Positions 1 to 5,007 of a DNA stretch of 5,834 bases are shown piece after piece; positions within the stretch are counted from its first letter, which is position 1; each line of letters opens with the position of its first letter. The DNA is from Candidatus Cloacimonadota bacterium (GTDB taxonomy: Bacteria > Cloacimonadota > Cloacimonadia > Cloacimonadales > JAFGVF01), in the NCBI GenBank assembly GCA_016938155.1, contig JAFGVF010000409.1:1-5834 (forward strand), given 5' to 3'. The notes below the pieces were generated by a model. That model was not told where the DNA came from and searched no databases. It was given only the letters and a program-made list of their open reading frames with translations. Made by a program: the position numbers and the translations under genes.

Positions 1-480
1 ATGATGAGACGGGAGCTACGGAGATAATGCGGAATGACGGTCGCGTAAGAGCATCATACTGCGTTCTGCTTCCCATAAAAGACGAAAGGCTGGAAGCATT
101 TCATACAGTAGGGCACGCATCCTTGCTTGCCCTCTTATCCTAAAAAAGTGCAATTGAGGGCAATTGCGATACAACAAAGAGTACAGCTGAAGCAGCACTT
201 CCAAGGATTTGGCAACGGAGTAAGTAGCTGTCACCTGTACGAACGAAGTGAGTTTGGGGAAATGCGAAACATAGAATTACAATCTCTATTCGACAAGCTA
301 GCAAACCCGTTCCGATGAACGGCGTCAGGTAACAGAGCTATTGTTTCCTACTCAGCAGATTGCAATCACCTGCTTCCATTCATGACAGGATTGACTATCG
401 TTTCTCATCCGACCCTCTTACGCCACTGCCTATGTGACCCGTAGGAGACCCCCAAGAGCAACGCAAGGGCAGCGTATGTA
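1..480. other. Unassigned GC-richer region without a convincing gene
   Basis: No gene can be supported here. Short frames are open on both strands over the same bases: plus strand 127-318 from a TTG, minus strand 16-234, and another minus frame 347 to 135 broken by one TGA at 231-233. None has a Shine-Dalgarno or a recognisable domain. Base composition differs from what follows: positions 421-480 hold 36 G+C of 60, while 541-600 hold 16 of 60. Small inverted repeats occur at 111-163 and 307-322. The stretch could be a decayed gene or mobile-element remnant, a dispersed genomic repeat, or the end of a structured RNA. I found no tRNA-, tmRNA- or SRP-like signature by eye. Confidence 0.4.
307..322. 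repeat. Small perfect hairpin in the upstream region
   Basis: CCGTTC (307-312) pairs with GAACGG (317-322) across the 4-nt loop CGAT. No T-run follows on either strand, so it does not look like an intrinsic terminator. Its role is unknown and it may be chance. Confidence 0.3.
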
Positions 481-619
481 AAAAGAAGGATTATATATTT
501 AACTTTCAAATGATCTTCAGACCTTTGCTGTGACTCTGCCTTTTCAACCATCCAAAATTAGCAATTACAAGTAAAAAATAGTTACACTCTTGAAAAGCAA
601 GAAAAATATTTAAGGAAAC

Positions 620-649
620 TTGCAAAATGGTTCAAAATTTGCATATTAA
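620..649 (+). promoter_or_regulatory. Weak candidate promoter (-35 TTGCAA, -10 TATTAA)
   Basis: TTGCAA at 620-625 and TATTAA at 644-649 are 18 nt apart and loosely resemble sigma-70 hexamers. A second option is TTTACT (683-688) with TAGCAT (706-711), spaced 17 nt. In such AT-rich DNA these matches are cheap. Promoter consensus in this lineage may also differ from that of E. coli. Confidence 0.18.
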
Positions 650-663
650 AACACACAGTAAGT

Positions 664-677
664 GTTAACATGTTAAC
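664..677. repeat. Perfect 14-bp palindrome, possible operator
   Basis: GTTAACATGTTAAC is its own reverse complement over all 14 bases. It can also be read as two direct copies of TGTTAAC (663-669 and 671-677) separated by one A. It lies 80 nt before the first start codon in the presumed promoter region, where a dimeric regulator could bind. No T-tract follows, so a terminator is unlikely. The regulator is unknown. Confidence 0.35.
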
Positions 678-747
678 CAAATTTTACTAAATGCATGTAA
701 TTGCTTAGCATAACGAACCTTAAAAGCACAATTAGTTTATTTTTTAT

Positions 748-752
748 GGAGG
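748..752 (+). promoter_or_regulatory. Ribosome binding site of the first GLUG gene
   Basis: GGAGG lies 5 nt before the ATG at 758. It decides the start: the upstream in-frame ATG at 746 overlaps this motif, and the TTG at 701 has no such motif. Confidence 0.75.
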
Positions 753-757
753 ATTTT

Positions 758-2692
758 ATGAAACGAATTGCGTTAGTTTTTATCTCTTTGCTATTTGTGA
801 TCAGCATCTTTGCTGATGGAGTATTACCACTGGGTTCAGGCACAGAAACTGACCCTTATCAGATTGCAACCTTGGATAATCTGCTTTGGGTTAGTACCAA
901 TGAAAGTTCTTGGCATAGTGACTTCATTCAGATGGCCGATATCGATGCTTCGGATACAGAAAATTGGAATGGCGGTGAGGGGTTTAGTCCGATAGGAAAC
1001 GATGCAAACAGATTTTACGGTAACTATGATGGGCAGGGATACAGTATTACAAGTCTGTATATAAACAGACCTACTATGGATAATCAGGGATTATTTGGTA
1101 TTACACAAGGAGCAACGATTAGTAATATAACTGTTTCAGATGTTTCAGTAACAGGATATGATAATGTTGGTAGCATTGTCGGATATAATAGGTCTGAGCT
1201 TATTTCCATTCATAGCAGTGGCGAAGTCAATGGTCATGATTTTGTTGGCGGATTGGTAGGGAGGACTTTTTCCATATACACAGCCATAAGTAATAGTTCA
1301 GCAGCTTGTGTAGTAAGCGGGAATAAGAAAATTGGAGGAATTTGCGGTCATGTTTGGGGAACAGATATTATAAATACATTCTACGATTACGAAACCGTTT
1401 TAATCAATGATGGGCATATAATTTCAGTCGGAGCATTGGACTCTGAAATGTATGAAGATTGGATATCAAACAATATGTCTTTCACCATCACAGATTATCT
1501 CACATTTAACGGAACAGATTATTTAATCTCATCTTTCTCAGATTTCAAGACATTGCTGGCTTTCGGACAAATGGATTTGAGTTTTTCTCTTGATGCAATG
1601 ATTGATTTAAGTGATTATCCCGGATTCTATATCCCATATTTTAAAGGGAGCTTCAATGGGAATTTCAATTCTATCTCCAACCTTAATGTAACGCAGGAAG
1701 ATACATTCTGTTTGGGGTTATTTAATTATACTTACTATGCTAACATCAGCAATTTGCCCGTGCATAATGTTGTACTTAATGGGTATGAATTTGTTGGAGG
1801 CTTATCAGGAATCACAGTAATGTCCAATATTGTTAATTGCAGTTCATCTGGAATCATTAGTGGTTCAAGTTGTTTAGGAGGTCTTATTGGTGGTTCTGGA
1901 TCATTGGTAAGCTGTTCCTGTAGCACAGCTACCATAAATGGCTCATTTGATTCTGTTGGTGGTTTAATTGGTTATATGGGCGACGCAGTAACTCGTAATT
2001 GTTATAGTGATGGAGTTGTATCCGGGCAGAACAAAGTAGGAGGTCTGGTCGGTTATGTTGATTATGGGGAAATCCAAAATAGTTTCAGCGGAACATCTGT
2101 ATCCGGTACCGGAACTGATGTCGGTGGTTTAGTCGGTATGTATGTAAGTAACGAGGCTTTATTGGAAAGCAGTTTCTGGAACATTGAAAGTTCAGGACAA
2201 GCTACCAGTGCAGGTGGGACAGGACTGACACCTCTTCAATTCCGAACCTATGAGATTTTTGCAGATGCAGGTTGGGATTTAGTAGATGAAACAGCTAACG
2301 GAACTGAAGACTGGTGGTACTTTGATCCCTACTATGGGTCTCCTTATCCATTTCTTTTCTGGGAACCATGGCCAATAGCTAATGATGAACAAACGATCCC
2401 TGAACAACCTGGCATTGCTACTCTTATCGGTAACTACCCCAATCCCTTCAATCCCGAAACAACCATTAAATTTTCAATCTCAAGTAACAGTAATGTGGAT
2501 TTGAGTATATACAATATTAAAGGTCAGAGAGTTCGTACTCTTGCTAATCAACAATATACTGTTGGTGAACACTCTATTGTCTGGAATGGTGATGATGATT
2601 CAGGAAAGAGTGTTGGCTCAGGAGTTTATTTCTATAAGTTAGGCGTTGATGGTAGGACTAACTTAACAAAGAAATGTATTTTGATTAAGTAA
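758..2692 (+). CDS. Secreted GLUG-repeat protein with C-terminal sorting domain (paralog 1)
   Basis: The protein is 644 aa and probably secreted or surface-attached; its biochemical role is unknown. Residues 1-19 form a signal peptide (MKR, hydrophobic core, likely cleavage after SIFA). Residues 20-110 are an N-terminal module shared with both downstream genes (PLGSGTETDPYQI, ADIDAS, GFSPIG). GLUG-type units start at about 137, 163 and 192, then again at 346, 373, 400, 427 and 455, typically V-G-G-L-[IV]-G followed by N-C-[YS]-S. A diverged second cap at about 206-313 (VLIND, DLSDYPGFYIPYF) separates the two arrays. A Trp/Tyr-rich linker follows (AGWD, then 519-537), then a C-terminal domain at 555-644 with YPNPFNPETTIKFSI, IYNIKGQRVRTL and SGVYFYKLG, ending KKCILIK. 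That domain matches the FlgD-like / type IX secretion type A sorting class. The start at 758 follows from the GGAGG and from alignment with the paralogs. An adhesin-like role is inference only. Confidence 0.85.
   Translation: MKRIALVFISLLFVISIFADGVLPLGSGTETDPYQIATLDNLLWVSTNESSWHSDFIQMADIDASDTENWNGGEGFSPIGNDANRFYGNYDGQGYSITSLYINRPTMDNQGLFGITQGATISNITVSDVSVTGYDNVGSIVGYNRSELISIHSSGEVNGHDFVGGLVGRTFSIYTAISNSSAACVVSGNKKIGGICGHVWGTDIINTFYDYETVLINDGHIISVGALDSEMYEDWISNNMSFTITDYLTFNGTDYLISSFSDFKTLLAFGQMDLSFSLDAMIDLSDYPGFYIPYFKGSFNGNFNSISNLNVTQEDTFCLGLFNYTYYANISNLPVHNVVLNGYEFVGGLSGITVMSNIVNCSSSGIISGSSCLGGLIGGSGSLVSCSCSTATINGSFDSVGGLIGYMGDAVTRNCYSDGVVSGQNKVGGLVGYVDYGEIQNSFSGTSVSGTGTDVGGLVGMYVSNEALLESSFWNIESSGQATSAGGTGLTPLQFRTYEIFADAGWDLVDETANGTEDWWYFDPYYGSPYPFLFWEPWPIANDEQTIPEQPGIATLIGNYPNPFNPETTIKFSISSNSNVDLSIYNIKGQRVRTLANQQYTVGEHSIVWNGDDDSGKSVGSGVYFYKLGVDGRTNLTKKCILIK
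815..997 (+). repeat. Paralogous N-terminal module, copy 1 of 3
   Basis: Encodes residues 20-80 of paralog 1. It is 56/61 identical to copy 2 (2769-2951) and 55/61 to copy 3 (5065-5247), counted by hand without gaps. DNA conservation is also high: positions 831-867 are identical to 2785-2821 (37 nt). Confidence 0.8.
1166..1390 (+). repeat. First GLUG array of paralog 1 (about 3 units)
   Basis: Encodes residues 137-211. Units begin VGSIVG, VGGLVG and IGGICG, spaced about 26-29 residues. The period and motif fit the Glug family. The last unit runs into the FYDYETVLIND motif that opens the middle module. Confidence 0.65.
1373..1696 (+). other. Middle cap module between GLUG arrays, paralog 1
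   Basis: Encodes residues 206-313. It aligns over its whole length, with a one-residue gap, to residues 351-457 of paralog 2. Shared positions include VLIN, GALD, MY-DW, the D-[FL]-K-x-L-[IL]-A-F segment, DLS and F-x-IP-x-F-x-G-x-F-x-G-N. The second half resembles the N-terminal module (F, DI/DLS, F-PI, GxFxG, ISNL, GLF), suggesting an internal duplication of cap plus array. Confidence 0.5.
1793..2197 (+). repeat. Second GLUG array of paralog 1 (5 units)
   Basis: Encodes residues 346-480. Five units begin VGGLSG, LGGLIG, VGGLIG, VGGLVG and VGGLVG with a period of 25-28 residues, mostly 27. The last ends in SSFWNIESSG, a common closing form of such arrays. Confidence 0.75.
2420..2689 (+). repeat. 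C-terminal sorting domain module, copy 1
   Basis: Encodes residues 555-644 and is 81/90 identical in protein to copy 2 at 4716-4985. DNA positions 2567-2613 are identical to 4863-4909 (47 nt, synonymous sites included). By family knowledge this FlgD-like domain acts as the export and anchoring signal of type IX secretion cargo. No secretion machinery is visible in this window. Confidence 0.75.
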
Positions 2693-2698
2693 TTTTAT

Positions 2699-2705
2699 AG
2701 AGGAG
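2699..2705 (+). promoter_or_regulatory. Ribosome binding site of paralog 2
   Basis: AGAGGAG lies 6 nt before the ATG at 2712 but only 3 nt before the ATG at 2709. The 6-nt spacing, which matches paralog 3, favours the start at 2712. Confidence 0.65.
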
Positions 2706-2711
2706 ATCATG

Positions 2712-4988
2712 ATGAAAAAGATTTGTTTAGGTTTTTTACTTGTTTTAGTCAGCATTAGCTTGTTCGCTGACGGTGTATTACCATTGGGTTCAGGCACAGA
2801 AACTGACCCTTATCAGATTGCTACACTGGATAACCTGCTTTGGGTTAGTACCAATAGCAGTTCATGGCATAATCACTTTATCCAGACAGCCGATATTGAT
2901 GCCTCGGATACCGAAAATTGGAATAGCGGAGAGGGATTTAGTCCGATTGGAAACGCTGTTAACAGATTTACGGGAAGTTACGATGGGCAGGATTACAATA
3001 TCAATTCTCTGTATATCTATCGACCTTTCATTTATAATGTTGGATTATTTGGCTACTCGAATAATGCGATAATAACAAATATAAACACGATTAATGCAGA
3101 TGTCTGGGGTGCAATTTGGGTAGGAGCAATAACTGGGTACTGTACAAATACCTTAATCACTAACTGTTCAAGTAATGGTGCTGTTAACGGTGGCGGCACT
3201 TTAGGTGGAATAATCGGTGAATGTCAATCATCTTCCGTACAAAATTGCAGTAGTTCAATAGTTATAGATTATAATGTTGTAACTAATGTTGGTGGTATAA
3301 TTGGTTCTGCCGGTTATAGTTCGATTACACAATGTAGTAGTGATGCAACTCTTGAGAATGCTTATTTAGTGGGTGGTATTGTGGGAGATAATTCTAATTC
3401 AATTATCAGTTTTAGTCATTTTACCGGCACAATTATAGGTCACGAAGCTGCAGGAGGTATAGCGGGTAGCAATCACGAATCAACAATTAGTAACTGTTAC
3501 AATTCAGGGACATTAACAAGCAATTCTACCAGCCAGCCCTACTGGTCTATGGGTCAGGGAGGGATAGCAGGCATTAGTACCGGGAATATCTATAGTTGCA
3601 CCAATTATGGGGATTTGAACGGGATCTCAGCGGTAGGAGGTATAGTTGGATTTATGGGAGATGATGCTGATGTTCAGGACTGTACTTCAACCGGAAATAT
3701 CAATGGAACATACAGGGGAGTTGGCGGGATTGTCGGATATTTTGAAGAAGACAACACCTACAATTGCTACTATAACTATGAACAGGTATTGATAAACGGT
3801 GAGCATAGTTTATCTATTGGAGCCCTTGATAATGGCATGTACCAGGATTGGGTAAATAATGGATACGAAGCTTTAGATATAAACGATTATCTTCTTCGGG
3901 AAAATTACAAATACACTATCTATTCATTTGATGACCTGAAGTACTTGATTGCCTTTAATAGAGAAGAATTCAGGTTAGCTAACGATATAGATTTGAGTAA
4001 TGCTCCGGAATTCCATATCCCTGCATTTAGAGGTTGGTTTGACGGGAATGGCTATATAATAAGCAATCTTAGTCTGACTCAACCCTGGCTAAGAGGGTAT
4101 GGTTTCTTTGGTGAAATGTCAGAAAGCACTGTTTCAAATCTGACACTTACGAATGTTAACATTATTGGTAATGAGTCAGCAGGTGGATTATGTGGATACT
4201 TAAAAGACTCAACGATCAGAAATTGTAGTACAACCGGAAGCATTGAAGCAAACGATTATGCAGGTGGTTTAATTGGATTTGGGATTAACTCCATGGTTAT
4301 CAATTCTTATAGTAGAGTCAACCTTATAGGAGAAGATTGGTTCTACGCAGGTGGTTTTGCAGGGGTTTTATTAGAATCTGATATTCAGAATTGCTACAGT
4401 ACCGGTAGTATTGAAGAAAACCATACTTACGGTGGTTTTGTGGGTAGCTTTGATTCACTTAATGACTATGAGGCAATTATCTCAAACTGCTTCTGGGATG
4501 TTGAAACTTCCGGAGTTACTATAAGTGATGGCGGTATTGGACTCACAACTCTTGAGATGCAAACACTCTCCACTTTCACAGATGCGGGTTGGGATTTCAG
4601 CGATACAGGACATTGGGCAATGGATGGTGTAACTAATGATGGTTATCCATACCTTGTGTATGATTCAATCATAGCTAATGAAGATTCAACTAATCCAGAA
4701 TACAATAATGTTTCCACTCTTATTGGCAATTACCCCAATCCATTTAATCCTGAAACAACTATCAAGTTCTCAATCTCAAAGAACAGTAATGTAGATTTGA
4801 GTATATACAACATTAAAGGTCAGAGAGTTCGCACTCTTACCAATCGACAATACCCCGTCGGGGAACACTCTATTGTCTGGAATGGTGATGATGATTCAGG
4901 AAAGAGTGTGGGTTCAGGAGTTTATTTCTATAGGTTAGGCGTTGATGGTCAGACTACCTCAACAAAGAAATGTATTTTAATGAAGTAA
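2712..4988 (+). CDS. Secreted GLUG-repeat protein with C-terminal sorting domain (paralog 2)
   Basis: The protein is 758 aa and the largest complete copy. A signal peptide occupies 1-19 (MKKICLGFLL... SLFA). The conserved N-terminal module at 20-110 is followed by an eight-unit GLUG array at 137-357 (units at 137, 164, 193, 220, 247, 282, 308 and 337). The middle cap (351-457: VLINGEH, GALDNGMYQDW, ANDIDLS, IPAFRGWFDGNG) is followed by four more units at 490-601. A linker with AGWDFSDTGHW and NDGYPYLVYD leads to the sorting-type domain at 669-758, ending KKCILMK. Most units carry an N-C-[SY] or equivalent Cys at the same place, a Cys/Asn ladder expected in a stacked beta-solenoid. It has four more array units than paralog 1. 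I chose 2712 over 2709 because of Shine-Dalgarno spacing and gap-free alignment to both paralogs. The gap to the gene upstream is 19 nt, so co-transcription is likely. The binding target or activity is unknown. Confidence 0.85.
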   Translation: MKKICLGFLLVLVSISLFADGVLPLGSGTETDPYQIATLDNLLWVSTNSSSWHNHFIQTADIDASDTENWNSGEGFSPIGNAVNRFTGSYDGQDYNINSLYIYRPFIYNVGLFGYSNNAIITNINTINADVWGAIWVGAITGYCTNTLITNCSSNGAVNGGGTLGGIIGECQSSSVQNCSSSIVIDYNVVTNVGGIIGSAGYSSITQCSSDATLENAYLVGGIVGDNSNSIISFSHFTGTIIGHEAAGGIAGSNHESTISNCYNSGTLTSNSTSQPYWSMGQGGIAGISTGNIYSCTNYGDLNGISAVGGIVGFMGDDADVQDCTSTGNINGTYRGVGGIVGYFEEDNTYNCYYNYEQVLINGEHSLSIGALDNGMYQDWVNNGYEALDINDYLLRENYKYTIYSFDDLKYLIAFNREEFRLANDIDLSNAPEFHIPAFRGWFDGNGYIISNLSLTQPWLRGYGFFGEMSESTVSNLTLTNVNIIGNESAGGLCGYLKDSTIRNCSTTGSIEANDYAGGLIGFGINSMVINSYSRVNLIGEDWFYAGGFAGVLLESDIQNCYSTGSIEENHTYGGFVGSFDSLNDYEAIISNCFWDVETSGVTISDGGIGLTTLEMQTLSTFTDAGWDFSDTGHWAMDGVTNDGYPYLVYDSIIANEDSTNPEYNNVSTLIGNYPNPFNPETTIKFSISKNSNVDLSIYNIKGQRVRTLTNRQYPVGEHSIVWNGDDDSGKSVGSGVYFYRLGVDGQTTSTKKCILMK
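2769..2951 (+). repeat. Paralogous N-terminal module, copy 2 of 3
   Basis: Encodes residues 20-80 of paralog 2 and is 55/61 identical to copy 3. A 30-nt stretch across TGGATAACCTGC...ACCAATA is identical to the matching part of paralog 3. Confidence 0.8.
3120..3782 (+). repeat. First GLUG array of paralog 2 (8 units)
   Basis: Encodes residues 137-357. Units begin VGAITG, LGGIIG, VGGIIG, VGGIVG, AGGIAG, QGGIAG, VGGIVG and VGGIVG. Most are 26-29 residues; the fifth is longer because of an STSQPYWSMG insertion near residues 272-281. It is more than twice the length of the matching array in paralog 1. Confidence 0.75.
3762..4082 (+). other. Middle cap module between GLUG arrays, paralog 2
   Basis: Encodes residues 351-457 and is homologous to residues 206-313 of paralog 1. 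The pattern Y-x-I-x-S-F-D-D-L, F-x-L-x-x-DIDLS, F-x-IP-x-F-x-G-x-FDGNG, ISNL, then GFFG, repeats the order of landmarks in the N-terminal module. This supports an internal duplication. Confidence 0.5.
4179..4514 (+). repeat. Second GLUG array of paralog 2 (4 units)
   Basis: Encodes residues 490-601. Units begin AGGLCG, AGGLIG, AGGFAG and YGGFVG, mostly 27-29 residues apart, closing with NCFWDVETSG. The Ala/Tyr lead residue and Phe core differ from the Val-led first array, so this array has its own sequence style. Confidence 0.7.
4716..4985 (+). repeat. C-terminal sorting domain module, copy 2
   Basis: Encodes residues 669-758. It differs from copy 1 at only nine of 90 residues, whereas the preceding linker is barely alignable. 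Motifs are YPNPFNPETTIKFSI, IYNIKGQRVRTL, WNGDDDSGKSVGSGVYFY and KKCILMK. Confidence 0.75.
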
Positions 4989-4993
4989 TCTTT

Positions 4994-5001
4994 AGAAGGA
5001 G
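4994..5001 (+). promoter_or_regulatory. Ribosome binding site of paralog 3
   Basis: AGAAGGAG ends 6 nt before the ATG at 5008, the same geometry as the chosen start of paralog 2. It lies in the 19-nt gap after the stop codon at 4986-4988. Confidence 0.7.
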
Positions 5002-5007
5002 ATTATA

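Larger units (their letters stand above)
481..757 (+). promoter_or_regulatory. AT-rich leader upstream of the GLUG gene cluster
   Basis: This stretch of about 277 nt separates the GC-richer region from the first gene and is strongly AT-rich. It carries no ORF with a ribosome binding site other than the one for the gene at 758. As the only long non-coding stretch before three closely packed genes, it is where the operon promoter should lie. It holds a palindrome at 664-677, an inverted repeat TGCAAA (621-626) / TTTGCA (638-643), and weak sigma-70-like hexamers. No clear riboswitch or terminator was seen. The regulatory role is inferred from position and composition. Confidence 0.45.

Noticed and set aside
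127..318. Small plus-strand frame ending ...KLANPFR and minus-strand frame 16-234
   Set aside because: They overlap each other on opposite strands, lack a ribosome binding site and show no family motif. They are kept only as part of the unassigned region.
422..450. Cobalamin-riboswitch-like pieces GCCACTG (422-428) and GGAGACC (444-450)
   Set aside because: The spacing is too short, the other conserved core elements are missing, and the genes downstream have no link to cobalamin.
701..757. N-terminal extension of paralog 1 from a TTG at 701 or an ATG at 746
   Set aside because: The ATG at 746 overlaps the GGAGG motif and the TTG has no ribosome binding site. The extension would bury the signal peptide and does not exist in the paralogs.
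810..995. Alternate-frame open reading frames at 810-995, 2773-3072 and 5060-5299 with similar translations
   Set aside because: They resemble one another only because they lie in another frame of the conserved N-terminal module. They have no own ribosome binding site and the main frame has clear family motifs.
1735..1935. Minus-strand open frames 1735-1935 and 5463-5708
   Set aside because: They are antisense shadows of GLUG repeats. The Pro-rich translation comes from complementing Gly-Gly codons.
2709..2711. ATG at 2709 as the start of paralog 2
   Set aside because: It is only 3 nt from the Shine-Dalgarno. The next ATG at 2712 has 6-nt spacing, gives a 19-nt gap as for paralog 3, and aligns without gaps.
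2693..2711. Terminators between the genes
   Set aside because: The 19-nt gaps are too short and contain no stem followed by a T-run, only the ribosome binding sites.
3120..3782. Periodic repeats of about 81 nt as a CRISPR-like or minisatellite array
   Set aside because: The period is in protein sequence (27 residues) with strongly diverged DNA, inside a long open frame. There are no identical repeat units.
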